Positions 36,521 to 46,171 of a stretch of DNA of 64,000 nucleotides are shown here, piece after piece (positions within the stretch are counted from its first letter, which is position 1; each line of letters opens with the position of its first letter). This DNA comes from JAPKZH01 sp963715635 (GTDB taxonomy: Bacteria > Acidobacteriota > Aminicenantia > Aminicenantales > UBA4085): positions 3,162,001 to 3,226,000 of the forward strand of contig OY970261.1 in the NCBI GenBank assembly GCA_963715635.1, given 5' to 3'. The notes under the pieces were generated by a model. The model saw nothing but the letters and a program-made list of their open reading frames with translations, had not been told where the DNA came from and searched no databases. The position numbers and the translations under genes were made by a program.

Positions 36521-38050
36521 ATGATTGAAAAGAAGCCTGCTCTTCACATCTGGCTCCCCTTTCTCCTGGCCGCTCTTGTACTGGCGGCTTCAGCACAGAT
36601 ATCGGCGCAGGCCCCCGCCGCGCAGGACAACACGGAAAAAGACCTGCTCAAGGTTTTTCATACGATCTCGAGCCATGACCTTCTGGCCTACGCCGCCGAG
36701 CTGACCTCGGAAAAATACAACGGCCGCTATTCGGGCACGGCTGAATATCTAAAGGCCGCCCAGTGGGTGGCCGACAACCTCAAAGCCTGGGGACTCAAGC
36801 CTTACGGCGACGGCGGCTCCTATTTTCAATATTTCGACGCGCCTTATTGCGTCATCAAGAATCCCGGTGTGCTGTCCATGCAGATCCCCCAGAAAGGCAC
36901 CTCGGCCACGACGAAAGCTTATGCCTTTCCCAAGGATTTCTATCCGGGAAATAATTCCGATGCCGGGACTGTGAGCGGCGAGGCCGTCTATGTCGGCTAC
37001 GGGATCACGGCGCCGGAGCTGGGCTACGACGATTACAAAGGGCTCGACATCAAAGGCAAAATCGTTGTCCTGGATTCCGGGCTCCCGTATAATAAAGAAG
37101 ACGCCACGTTCCCAAAATGGGTCCCCTACAGCTATCATCAATACAAACAGACCAATGCCTTCAAGCACGGCGCCGCCGGAATGCTCTATATCGGCAAAGT
37201 GGTCAATCCCAACACTCTCTTTCAAAAGGGTTTCGTCTACTGTCACATTTCTGAAGGGATCGTGGCCGATTTGTTCGAGGGTACCGGGAAGAAATACGAG
37301 ACGGTCAAAGACTTAATCAACAAGACGCTCAAACCCGCTTCGCTCAAACTGGGAAAAATCGTCACGCTGACCCAGGACACGGAGTTTCATCCCGAGGGCA
37401 AAGCCTGCAATGTCGTCGGCGTCGTCGAGGGCACGGACATCGTCCTCAAGAACGAGGTCATCATCATCGGCGGCCACCTGGATGCTGTGGGCAATAACGG
37501 CCTGCTCATGCCGGGTGCCCTGGACAATGCCTCGGGGGCGGTGGATATGATGGGCGCGGCCCAGGCCCTGGCCGCGTCACCCGTGAAGCTCAAACGATCG
37601 GTTATGTTCCTGTTCATCGGCGGCGAAGAAAACGGCTTGCTGGGTAGTACGTATTACACACAGCATCCCATTTTCTCAAAAGACAAAACGATATGCTTCT
37701 TTAACTTGGACATGGTCGGCAACGGGATGGGCCTGTCGCTCGGCGGAGGGCTGTCCTATCCGAAGATCTACCGCTTCTGGGAAGAAGCGAACGCCAAATA
37801 TCTCCACCGGACGCTGCGGTCCTCAGAATCGCGGCTTTCGGCGGGACGGCCGCGGGCCGATTCCGTCATCTTCAGCCGGGCCGGATTTCGGACGATGGGG
37901 ATCGGGGCGACGGACGGCGTCAAGAAAGTCTTTTATCATGACCCGGGGGATACCATTGACACATTGACACCCGAGATTATGGAAGATGTCGCCAAGTGGA
38001 TTTTTCTCGCCGTCACCGGCATGGCCAACGCCGACAGCCTGTTGGACTAA
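36521..38050 (+). CDS. Exported M28-family zinc peptidase with PA domain
   Basis: 509 residues with a signal peptide (LLAALVLAASAQISAQA). The di-zinc site is complete: H319 (GGHLDAVG), Asp in ALDNASGA, E369-E370 (GGEENGLLG), Asp in FNLDMVGNG and His in FYHDPGDT. A PA domain lies between residues about 130 and 290 (VGYGITAPELGYDDYKGLDIKGKIVVL pieces). A GGAGGT site lies 9 bases before the ATG. It follows the previous M28 gene by 92 bases and precedes the M64 gene by 31 bases, so the three are probably one operon of secreted peptidases. Confidence 0.93.
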   Translation: MIEKKPALHIWLPFLLAALVLAASAQISAQAPAAQDNTEKDLLKVFHTISSHDLLAYAAELTSEKYNGRYSGTAEYLKAAQWVADNLKAWGLKPYGDGGSYFQYFDAPYCVIKNPGVLSMQIPQKGTSATTKAYAFPKDFYPGNNSDAGTVSGEAVYVGYGITAPELGYDDYKGLDIKGKIVVLDSGLPYNKEDATFPKWVPYSYHQYKQTNAFKHGAAGMLYIGKVVNPNTLFQKGFVYCHISEGIVADLFEGTGKKYETVKDLINKTLKPASLKLGKIVTLTQDTEFHPEGKACNVVGVVEGTDIVLKNEVIIIGGHLDAVGNNGLLMPGALDNASGAVDMMGAAQALAASPVKLKRSVMFLFIGGEENGLLGSTYYTQHPIFSKDKTICFFNLDMVGNGMGLSLGGGLSYPKIYRFWEEANAKYLHRTLRSSESRLSAGRPRADSVIFSRAGFRTMGIGATDGVKKVFYHDPGDTIDTLTPEIMEDVAKWIFLAVTGMANADSLLD

Positions 38051-38081
38051 AAATTTGAATCATGGATCCACGGAGGAAAAC

Positions 38082-39560
38082 ATGGCCAAGCGCTTAGCAA
38101 TAATCATTTTTCTGGTCGCAACGACGGCAATGCCCGCGCTCGCCCAGGTTCCCTTCGACGATTATTTCATGGACAAGGCCTTGCGCCTCGACTTCTATCA
38201 TGTCGGCGATGCAAAAGACGAGATTGTGACCATCGATCACCTCTGCCAAGAGAGCATCTGGCCCGAGTCGCGCACTCATCTCATCGACCCCTTCAACTAT
38301 GGCCGCTATGCCGTCAAGGTCTATGACTTGGCTTCGAACCGGCTGATCTTTTCGCACGGTTTTGACAGCATGTTCGGGGAATACAAGACCACGACGCCCG
38401 CTCTCAACGGCGTCAAACGGGTCTTCGAGCGTTCCGTCCGGATCCCTTACCCGAAGCGGCCGGTCCTTGTCGTGATCGAGATGAGGGACAAAAAGAATAT
38501 CCTCCATCCTTTATTCAACGAAACCGTCGATCCGGCCGACTACCACATCATCCAGGAGGCAACCGCCGCCGGGGATTTCATTTATGAAGCCCAGAAAAGC
38601 GGCGATCCTCATGGGAAAGTGGATGTCGTTTTCATCGCCGAAGGCTATACGGCCGAAGATAAGGACAAGTTCAAGGCCGACGTGGACCGGTTCGCGGGAT
38701 ATCTCTTCAGCTACGAGCCCTATAAAAGCGCCCGCAGTAAGTTCAATGTCACCGGCGTCTTGCGTCCGTCGCCGGAAGGGGCGATGGACGAGCCGCGCCA
38801 GCGCATCTTCAAGAAGACAGTCCTTAACGCCTCCTTCAACGCCTTCGACCTGGACCGCTATATGCTGATCGAGAACGACCACCGGCTGCACGAAATCGCG
38901 GCCCAGGTGCCCTATGATGTGATCGTGGTCCTCGTCAACAGCAAGCGCTATGGCGGAGGGAGCATCGGCCTCGATTATTGCGTGACGACGGTCGATCATG
39001 CCTCAAGCAGGCAGGTCTTCGTCCATGAGCTCGGCCATTCCTTCGCCGGGCTGGCCGACGAGTATTACACCTCGGATGTCGCCTACAACGATTTCTTTCC
39101 CAAGGGCATCGAGCCGCTCGAGCCCAACATCACGGCTCTGCTTGACCCGGCAAACGTCAAGTGGAAGGACCTCTTGTCTCCAGGCATCGGGGTCCCCACC
39201 GAATACGGAAAAGAAAAGATCGAAGCCCTGCAGGCCCAGCGCCGGAAAAACCGTGAAGCTCAGGCCCAGGAGGTCGGGCAGGCCAAGCAACAGGGACAGG
39301 CCGAAGCACAGGTCAAAAAAATCGAAGCAAAATATCGCGAAGCGGACAAAGCCCTGGCCAAGCAGATCGAAGATGTGCGCAAACAGTACGCTTATTTGAA
39401 TGATAAAGTCGGCGTCTTCGAAGGCGCGGGTTATGCCTCAAAAGGCCTGTATCGGTCCATGGTCTATTGCCTGATGATTTCCAGCCCCAAGGACGAGTTC
39501 TGCCTAGTCTGCCAGCGGGCTATCGCGCGCATGATTGATTACTTCACGGAGGCTAATTGA
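38082..39560 (+). CDS. Exported M64-family zinc metallopeptidase
   Basis: 492 residues from ATG 38082, with GGAGG six bases upstream; the longer frame overlaps the preceding gene. A signal peptide (IIIFLVATTAMPALAQ) is present. The active-site HELGH lies at residues 315-319, followed by SFAGLADEYYT, the signature of IgA-peptidase-type M64 enzymes. VDVVFIAEGYTAEDKDKF is the usual N-terminal family block. Between the active site and the C-terminal region lies a Gln/Lys/Ala-rich helix of about 60 residues (from about 385), a likely coiled-coil insert. The TGA stop overlaps the TTG start of the next gene by four bases. Confidence 0.92.
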   Translation: MAKRLAIIIFLVATTAMPALAQVPFDDYFMDKALRLDFYHVGDAKDEIVTIDHLCQESIWPESRTHLIDPFNYGRYAVKVYDLASNRLIFSHGFDSMFGEYKTTTPALNGVKRVFERSVRIPYPKRPVLVVIEMRDKKNILHPLFNETVDPADYHIIQEATAAGDFIYEAQKSGDPHGKVDVVFIAEGYTAEDKDKFKADVDRFAGYLFSYEPYKSARSKFNVTGVLRPSPEGAMDEPRQRIFKKTVLNASFNAFDLDRYMLIENDHRLHEIAAQVPYDVIVVLVNSKRYGGGSIGLDYCVTTVDHASSRQVFVHELGHSFAGLADEYYTSDVAYNDFFPKGIEPLEPNITALLDPANVKWKDLLSPGIGVPTEYGKEKIEALQAQRRKNREAQAQEVGQAKQQGQAEAQVKKIEAKYREADKALAKQIEDVRKQYAYLNDKVGVFEGAGYASKGLYRSMVYCLMISSPKDEFCLVCQRAIARMIDYFTEAN

Positions 39561-40786
39561 ACAGAAGAACAACTGTGAATGAAAGAAAGATTCTCCTCCG
39601 AAGCGGCGCTATCGCACAGGCGAGATATGCGGCATGGATCTTAGGCCTTTTGATTGCCAGTTCTACGGTGTGCTCCACGGATCACAAGGAAGGACCCGGC
39701 GCACCTTTCGGCCGGAGCACCCCGCTTCCCGTCAACCAGGTCGTCACCCCATCGGGCATCCAGGTGGAACTGCCCGGTTTGCGGCCTCAAGTCCTGGCCC
39801 TTAGCCCCGACGGACGGCTGCTCGTCACGTCCGGGAAAACGCATGAGCTGGTGGCGGTGGACCCGGCAACCGGACGGATCCTTCAGCACGTGCCTCTTCC
39901 ACCCGACCCGCCCGGCAAAGGCCGGCCCCAAGCTCCTGCGGCCAATATCCTGAAGCCCGACGAGAAGGGCCAGGCAAGCTACTCCGGCCTGGCGTTCTCG
40001 CCGGACGGCAGGAGACTCTATCTCAGCAACGTCAACGGAAGCCTCAAAGTGTTCGGCATAAGTCCAGGCGGAAAAATCTCGGGACTGTTCTCGATTCCTC
40101 TGCCACCCGCCGATGCGCCCCGCCGCAAGGAAGAGATCCCGGCCGGGATCGCGATTTCCAGAGACGGCAGGCGCTTGTATGTGGCGCTGAACCTGTCCAA
40201 CCAGCTGGGCGAACTCGATGCGGGCTCAGGTAAGGTCCTCCGGCTGTTCAACGTCGGAGTGGCCCCCTATGATGTCGCCCTCGTCGGAAAAAAGGCCTAC
40301 GTCAGCAATTGGGGAGGACGCCGCCCGAAGACCGGAGATGTGACTGGACCCGCCGGCCGGGGCACCTTGGTTAAAGTCGATCCGGCGACCTATATCGCCA
40401 ACGAAGGTTCGGTCAGCGTGATCGATCTCGAATCCGGTCTGGTCCAAACTGAGGTCCTGGTTCATTTGCACGCTTCCGCCCTGACCGTGTCGCCCGACGG
40501 CCGCTACGTCGTTTGCGCGAACGCCGCAAGCGACAACCTAAGTGTGATCGACTCACAGAACGACGCCGTCGTCGAAACCATATGGACCAAACCCAACCCC
40601 GCCGACCTCTTTGGGGCATCGCCGAACGCCCTGGCCTTCGGAAAGACCGGGAAATATCTCTATGTCGCCAATGGGACGCAAAACGCCATCGCCGTCATCC
40701 AGTTCAATCCTGCCCGCCGGTCCTCCCAGTTCCTCGGGTTGATCCCCGTCGGCTGGTTTCCCGGCGCGGTCGTATACCATCCCCAG
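39557..40786 (+). CDS. YncE-like beta-propeller half of a frameshifted propeller/phosphoesterase gene
   Basis: 410 residues of good coding sense from TTG 39557. GGAGG lies 4 bases before the TTG, which overlaps the M64 stop. A signal or lipobox-like segment is present (ILGLLIASSTVC). YVTN/YncE propeller blades are clear (LSPDGRLLVTSG, FSPDGRRLYLSN, SRDGRRLYVALNLSN, VSPDGRYVVCAN). After codon 410 the reading continues open to 41422, but its sense is lost. The correct frame resumes one base later at 40788. In intact homologues the two parts are one exported protein of about 900 residues. The shift is either a real mutation or a sequencing error. Confidence 0.85.
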
Positions 40787-40787
40787 C

Positions 40788-42290
40788 CTGGACCGGCTCT
40801 GCGTAGCGAACATCAAAGGGATCGAAACGGTCAAAGAAAAGGACCGGAGCAGTGGAAGCACGGGATTCAACTCTCATCAGTATCATGGCTCCCTTTCCCT
40901 TGTGCCCGTTCCCAAAGTATCCGAACTGCCTCAGATGTCGGCGGTCGTCTGGGACAACTATCATCGGCAGCAGATCGCCGAGACGTTCCTTCCCCCTCGG
41001 CCCGAACAACCGGCCCGGCCCGTTCCCCAGCGCATCGGCGAGCCCAGCGTGTTCAAGCATGTCGTCTATATCATCAAAGAAAACCGCACCTACGACCAGG
41101 TGTTGGGCGACGTGCCCCAAGGGAACGGCGATCCGTCCCTGTGCATCTTCGGCGAGCGCGTCACGCCGAACGAGCATGCGCTGGTGCGCGAATTCGTTCT
41201 GCTCGACAATATCTTCTGCTCCGCCATCCTCAGCGCCGATGGACACCAATGGTCAATGTCGGCCTTTGGCACGGATTACCTCGAGAAATCGTTCGCGGGG
41301 TGGGCGCGGAGCTACCCGGACGGCATGGGTCAGAACGAGATCGACGCACTGGCATACGCTCCGACCGGGTTCCTCTGGGACAACGCCCTCCGCCATGGCA
41401 AAACGCTCAGGGATTACGGTGAATTCGGTATGCCGGCCGTCCGCTGGGCCGATCCCAAGCGCAAAGGGGATCCCGATTGGACGGCCTGCTGGCGCGAGTT
41501 CAACCGTCCCAAGGGAGAGGTTATTTTTGGCTGCGAGCCGGCGATCGAATCGCTGCGGCCCTATCTCGCTTCCAAGACAGTCGGCTGGAACATGGATGTG
41601 CCCGACGCCTTTCGGGCCCGCTATTTCATCCAAGAGCTAAAGGAATTCGAAAAACAAGGCCGCTTTCCCGACCTCGTCCTCATTTGTCTCCCCGATGACC
41701 ACACCAGCGGCACCAAAGAAGGATGCCCGACTCCGGCCGCCTATGCGGCGGATAACGACCTGGCCTTCGGCCAAATCGTGGAGGCAATCAGCCGCAGCCC
41801 GTTTTGGAAAGACACGGCGATCCTCGGGATCGAGGACGATCCCCAGGACGGCTGGGACCACGTCAGCGGATATCGCACCACCGCTTACGTGATCAGCCCG
41901 TACACGAAGCGCAGCCAGGTCATCAAAACGGCCTACAATACAATCAGCATGCTGCGCACGATCGAGCAAATCCTCGGCCTTCCCCCGATGAATCAATTCG
42001 ACGCGGCCGCAGAGCCCATGTTCGACTGCTTCAGACAAACGCCGGACTTCACGCCGTTCCGGGCCGTGCCCAACCGCGTTCCGCTCGACGAAATGAATCC
42101 TCCAAAGAAAAAGATTGCCGACTCTTTGCTCCGCAGACAAGCTGCGCTTTCCGGACGGCTCGACTTCAAGCGGGTAGACGCCTGCCCGGAAGACATCCTG
42201 AACAGGATTCTTTGGCACGCTGCCAAAGGAAGCGCAGTCCCATATCCCGAGTGGGCTGTCTCCGCTCGCTCCGGGAACAAGGATGATTGA
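40788..42290 (+). CDS. Phosphoesterase half of the frameshifted propeller/phosphoesterase gene
   Basis: About 500 residues after the frameshift. The first residues still belong to the last propeller blade (LDRLCVANIKG), then comes a phosphoesterase/alkaline-phosphatase-type domain (VVYIIKENRTYDQVLGD, CSAILSADGHQWSMSAFG, LICLPDDHTSG, GIEDDPQDGWDHV). The metal-binding Asp and His residues of the family are visible in the last two motifs. Such domains hydrolyse phosphate esters in the periplasm. As read, an isolated product would need an internal GTG at 40902 without a signal peptide, so export would fail. Confidence 0.85.
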   Translation: MDRLCVANIKGIETVKEKDRSSGSTGFNSHQYHGSLSLVPVPKVSELPQMSAVVWDNYHRQQIAETFLPPRPEQPARPVPQRIGEPSVFKHVVYIIKENRTYDQVLGDVPQGNGDPSLCIFGERVTPNEHALVREFVLLDNIFCSAILSADGHQWSMSAFGTDYLEKSFAGWARSYPDGMGQNEIDALAYAPTGFLWDNALRHGKTLRDYGEFGMPAVRWADPKRKGDPDWTACWREFNRPKGEVIFGCEPAIESLRPYLASKTVGWNMDVPDAFRARYFIQELKEFEKQGRFPDLVLICLPDDHTSGTKEGCPTPAAYAADNDLAFGQIVEAISRSPFWKDTAILGIEDDPQDGWDHVSGYRTTAYVISPYTKRSQVIKTAYNTISMLRTIEQILGLPPMNQFDAAAEPMFDCFRQTPDFTPFRAVPNRVPLDEMNPPKKKIADSLLRRQAALSGRLDFKRVDACPEDILNRILWHAAKGSAVPYPEWAVSARSGNKDD

Positions 42291-42298
42291 GGGCCGGA

Positions 42299-43174
42299 CT
42301 ATTTACTTGCGGCTAACCGGACATCCAACCAGAAGTCGTATTGTTTAGGGCTTCCGTCCCCCCCTTGCGGCGCGCCGCCGGGCATTCCCCCCCTCGCACC
42401 CCTGCCACCGCCGCCCGATCGATCAACCGCAACCGATCCCCCGGTCCACTCAGATGCACCTATGATTGTGGAAGGCGTGCCTCCGCGCTTCGCCGCGGCC
42501 TTTTTCATCTCCTCGGTCACACCGCCCCATTCAAAACCGATCTTGATCGCCTGGCCGGCTCCGGCGCCGATGCCGAAGGGTTGCCCACCGCTCTTGGCCA
42601 GGGGAATCTTGAATTCATAGGTCCAGACGTTCTCACTCATCTTGGCTTTGAATACAGGATTGTGCACGGGGATACCGGGGGGAAGAGGAACCTGGGAGGG
42701 GACCTCTTTGTTCTTGCCAAGGGGCTCCCAGTCATACAAATAAAAAATCTTCGAGCCCTGAAGGCTGGCCCTGTCCTGCTCCGTGAGCGGCTCGCCATTT
42801 TTTCCCATGATGGCGATCACTTCGTCTCCCGTGACTTTCCTTTTGTAGAACCGAATGCCCCGGTCCGTTTTCTTTTTGCCCTCGGTATTAAAATAGATGT
42901 TGATGCCCGTGGCCTCGATATTGGACAAAAACTTGGGGTCCTTAAATGTCAAAAGGACATAGAGAAAGTCGCCGTCATTCATGAACGCATAATCCACTTT
43001 GACCCCTTTCTCGGTCAGGAACGCCGCTCCCGTCCAATCCGAACTGACCCCGTCGATGGCCGGAGGAACGGCTGTCCAGCTGCTTTTCACGACGTCCTTA
43101 GAAAGTGCCCATCCCCACAGCAGAAATACTGTGAGAGAGATCAGCCCCACGTTGAAAATCCTTTTATGTTTCAT
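42299..43174 (-). CDS. Exported CBM9/DOMON-like protein with Gly-rich tail
   Basis: 291 residues with signal peptide (IFNVGLISLTVFLLWGWALS). The body opens with PPAIDGVSSDWTG and a strand pattern VDYAFMNDGDFLYVLLTF, the layout of CBM9-like/DOMON ligand-binding sandwiches, then WTYEFKIPLAKSGGQ. A Gly/Arg-rich stretch (about residues 255-278) precedes the last strand, DFWLDVRLA. It resembles the lipoprotein at 16022 in order and motifs, so the two are probably paralogues. Such domains bind sugars or heme; the ligand here is unknown. It converges on the phosphoesterase gene with 8 bases between stops. Confidence 0.78.
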   Translation of the reverse strand: MKHKRIFNVGLISLTVFLLWGWALSKDVVKSSWTAVPPAIDGVSSDWTGAAFLTEKGVKVDYAFMNDGDFLYVLLTFKDPKFLSNIEATGINIYFNTEGKKKTDRGIRFYKRKVTGDEVIAIMGKNGEPLTEQDRASLQGSKIFYLYDWEPLGKNKEVPSQVPLPPGIPVHNPVFKAKMSENVWTYEFKIPLAKSGGQPFGIGAGAGQAIKIGFEWGGVTEEMKKAAAKRGGTPSTIIGASEWTGGSVAVDRSGGGGRGARGGMPGGAPQGGDGSPKQYDFWLDVRLAASK

Positions 43175-43311
43175 GACGACCTCCCTTATCTTTCACATCT
43201 AATATAGAACCATGCTTTTATACAATCGTACCTCATTTTGATGGACAATTCAAAATTCGTGGGGAAGGAGGACGGCTGCTCTTGTCTGCCAAAGCCTGAG
43301 TGGCTTTCCAT

Positions 43312-43340
43312 TTGACATCGCTTTTCATTCTCATTATTGT
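43312..43340 (+). promoter_or_regulatory. Sigma70-like promoter for the DUF362 operon
   Basis: TTGACA (43312-43317), an exact 17-base spacer and TATTGT (43335-43340). Transcription would begin near 43347, giving a leader of about 75 bases to the ATG at 43421. This lies in the gap between the divergent CBM9-like gene and the DUF362 gene. Confidence 0.6.
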
Positions 43341-43420
43341 AGAATCCACATTTGGATGCTAATAAAAGCAATAAAAATATCCATAACGCAAAAGATTTTA
43401 ACAAGATTTTAGAGGTTAAC

Positions 43421-44308
43421 ATGAAATACGTCATGACCCGGCGTGATTTTATCCGGGGCACAGCGTTTGCCGTTCTCGGGACGGCCGCGGCGGTCGGCTC
43501 CTCTCAAGACTCGCCGCTCCCGGCGAAGACGTCCCGGGTGATTCTGATCCGCCATTCCCAAGCTCTCGATGAAAATTCTCAATTCAATGAACAGGTCATC
43601 CAAGGGATGATCGACGAGGCCGTCATGAAGCTCCTGGGACAAAACGACCCCGTGGAGGCCTTCCGGCTGTTGGTCAAGCCGGAGGACATCGTCGGTATCA
43701 AAAGCAATGTCTGGTCCTATCTTCCGACGCCGCAGCAGGTTGAACAGGCCATCAAGCGCCGCGTGTTGGACGCCGGCGTGAAGGAAGAAAATATCGCCAT
43801 CGATGATCACAGCGTCAGAACCAACCCGGTTTTTGTGAAATCCACGGCGCTGATCAACACACGTCCCATAAGGACGCATTACCTGGCCGGAATGTCCGGC
43901 TGCATCAAGAACTACATCATGTTCGGGGAGTCCCAGCCGGAATATCACCCCGACAACTGCGCCGCCCTGGGCTCTCTCTTCAACCTCCCTCAGGTCAAAG
44001 GAAAGACGCGCTTGAATATTCTCTGCGCTCTGACGCCGCAATTTCACGGGCTCGGGCCCCACCATTTCAGCCGCCGCTATGTCTGGAATTATAAAGGCCT
44101 GATCATCGGCCAGGACCCCGTGGCCGTGGATACCATCGGCCTTCGGTTGATCATGGCCAAGCGGCGCCAAGAGTTGGGACCCGGGCGGGAGCTTCCACCC
44201 GTCCCCAAGCATATCCAGATCGCAGACACCAAATATGGAATCGGCACGAGCGATATCAATAAGATCGAGCTCATTAAGCTGGGCTGGGCCGAAGAGGTTA
44301 TGATTTAA
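43421..44308 (+). CDS. Tat-exported DUF362-family protein
   Basis: 295 residues from ATG 43421, with AGAGGT upstream; the frame extends to 43352, but the twin-arginine signal (MTRRDFIRGTAFAVLG) sits at the chosen N-terminus. The DUF362 core is recognisable (KPEDIVGIKSNVW, DDHSVRTNPVF, LAGMSGCIKNYIMFGESQPEYHPDN, GQDPVAVDTIGLRLI). No cysteine-rich ferredoxin part is present, unlike many family members. Tat export suggests a folded or cofactor-containing protein outside the cytoplasm. The biochemical role of the family is not established. It precedes the LVIVD propeller gene by 21 bases. Confidence 0.87.
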   Translation: MKYVMTRRDFIRGTAFAVLGTAAAVGSSQDSPLPAKTSRVILIRHSQALDENSQFNEQVIQGMIDEAVMKLLGQNDPVEAFRLLVKPEDIVGIKSNVWSYLPTPQQVEQAIKRRVLDAGVKEENIAIDDHSVRTNPVFVKSTALINTRPIRTHYLAGMSGCIKNYIMFGESQPEYHPDNCAALGSLFNLPQVKGKTRLNILCALTPQFHGLGPHHFSRRYVWNYKGLIIGQDPVAVDTIGLRLIMAKRRQELGPGRELPPVPKHIQIADTKYGIGTSDINKIELIKLGWAEEVMI

Positions 44309-44329
44309 GCCGGCACAGAGAGGGCGAAA

Positions 44330-46171
44330 ATGTCTAACTCAAAAATCGGCACCACAGGAATTTTCATGCTCTTGTTCCTGGCCGCTCTGCAAGGATTTTC
44401 TCTTCATGCCCAAGACGGCGGGACCCTTGCCTACGTCGGCTCAGCCTTGTGGACAAAGGCTCACGATATCGAAATTCAAGGGAAGCTGGCCTATTGCGCT
44501 TTCATAAACGGGCTCGTCGTGTTGGACATCTCCGACATCAAAAATCCGGTGCGGATATCCCAGCTCTATCTCGGTGGAGGGTTTGCGCTCGAGGTCAGAG
44601 ACGGTCTGGCTTTTGTGGCGGCCGGCGATAAAGGATTGAACATTATCGATGTCTCTGACCCTAAATCCCCGGTGCTTAGAGGAAAGCTAGACACCGGCGG
44701 CGAGGCCAGGGATGTCGTTGTGGCCGGGTCGTTCGCGTTCGTGGCGGACGGTGCCGCGGGCCTTCTTGTTGTCGATATCCATGTTCCGTCGGCTCCAAAA
44801 TTAGCCGGAAAATGGGATTCGCCCGGAGAGTTGAATGAAATGATCAGGCGCGAAGACCTCCTCTATCTCGCGGACGGAAGTGCCGGACTGCAGATCGTCG
44901 ATATCAAAAACCCCGCAAAACCCGTGCCGGTGGGAGCTCTGGACACCGATGGGACATCGGAAGGGATCGCTCTCTCCGGGAATCACGCCTTTATCGCAGA
45001 CGGCGCGTCCGGGCTCAAGGTCATCGACATCGGCACCCCTTCCCGCCCCCGCTTGGCCGCTTCCCTGACCGCCTCCGGCTATGCCCATAGCGTTTCTATC
45101 GAGGGAAAATACCTGTGCGCCGGCAATCTCTACGACGGAGGTTTCCAGATTCTCGATATCTCCAATCCCGACTCCCCAGTGGTCGTATCGACCAACCAAT
45201 ACACAATGTATAACGAGAGCTGGCGAGTGGTTATGAAGGGGAATCTCGTTTATGTCGTGGACTATTTCTCCGGCATTTTTTTCATGGACATCACGTCTCC
45301 TCAAAAGCCCGCCACGGCCGGGATGTTTTTCACGCCGAGCTCCATCGTAGCCGCCTCCGCCCAAGGCGGCTATGCCTATGCCGTGGGCGAATTGTCGGGG
45401 CTGCAGATCCTGGACCTTGCCGATCCGGCTCGCCCCAAATCCATCGGTTCCACGGCCATCTTCAGAGGAGTCCAAGGCCTGGCCGTGAGCGGCCGCTATG
45501 CCTATGTCACGGACCGCTGGTCCGTCAGAATATTCGATGTGGCCATAGCCGACAAGCCAAAGCTTGTCCATACGTTGAACTCGCCCGGAGGCGTACCCCG
45601 GACGATCGTCATCAAAGGAAACTATGCTTACCTCACGGCCGACCACGCCGGACTCCATGTGATCGATATCACAAACCCGATCGCGCCCTCGGCAGCCGGC
45701 CTATACAAAATGCCCGGGTTCACCTACGGTCTTGCCCTTGAGGGGGATTATGCCTATCTGGCCAACAGCGATACGGGCCTTCATATTCTGGACATTCGGA
45801 GGCCGTCGGCCCCTGTCCTGGTCAGCTCGATAAAGCTTGAGGGGGAACCCTACGGCGTGGCGGTGCGCGGCAACACGGCCTATGTCGCGTCGGGGCCGCG
45901 CGGCCTGCTGGCCATCGACATCAGCCGGCCAGCCGCGCCCAAAATCGTGGGCTCGTTCCGCGTCCAGGATTTCGCCAACTCCGTAGCCATCCGCGGCGAC
46001 TACGCCTATGTCTCGGACGGGAACGCGGGAATGAAGAAAATCAACATCGCCCAGCCCGCCGCGCCTAAGCTCGAGGCCTCCTTCGACACGCCGGGCGAAT
46101 CGCAGGGCGTTGTTCTGAGCGGCGGCTTGATCCTCGTCCCCGACTCAAATTCTCTCATCATTCTGAAATGA
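44330..46171 (+). CDS. Exported LVIVD-repeat beta-propeller protein
   Basis: 613 residues with a signal peptide (IFMLLFLAALQGFSLHAQ). At least a dozen tandem repeats of about 42 residues follow, each with a core like GLNIIDVSDPKSPV, preceded by AFVADG or YAYVAS strands, the LVIVD pattern that builds bacterial surface propellers. Two domains of about six or seven blades each would fit the length. The family is associated with the cell surface and protein or ligand binding. No catalytic residues are seen. Probably cotranscribed with the DUF362 gene. Confidence 0.92.
   Translation: MSNSKIGTTGIFMLLFLAALQGFSLHAQDGGTLAYVGSALWTKAHDIEIQGKLAYCAFINGLVVLDISDIKNPVRISQLYLGGGFALEVRDGLAFVAAGDKGLNIIDVSDPKSPVLRGKLDTGGEARDVVVAGSFAFVADGAAGLLVVDIHVPSAPKLAGKWDSPGELNEMIRREDLLYLADGSAGLQIVDIKNPAKPVPVGALDTDGTSEGIALSGNHAFIADGASGLKVIDIGTPSRPRLAASLTASGYAHSVSIEGKYLCAGNLYDGGFQILDISNPDSPVVVSTNQYTMYNESWRVVMKGNLVYVVDYFSGIFFMDITSPQKPATAGMFFTPSSIVAASAQGGYAYAVGELSGLQILDLADPARPKSIGSTAIFRGVQGLAVSGRYAYVTDRWSVRIFDVAIADKPKLVHTLNSPGGVPRTIVIKGNYAYLTADHAGLHVIDITNPIAPSAAGLYKMPGFTYGLALEGDYAYLANSDTGLHILDIRRPSAPVLVSSIKLEGEPYGVAVRGNTAYVASGPRGLLAIDISRPAAPKIVGSFRVQDFANSVAIRGDYAYVSDGNAGMKKINIAQPAAPKLEASFDTPGESQGVVLSGGLILVPDSNSLIILK

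Noticed and set aside
40787..40787. Programmed ribosomal frameshifting for the propeller/phosphoesterase gene
   Set aside because: Only a short C-run is present, with no recognisable slippery heptamer plus downstream structure; mutation or sequence error is simpler.
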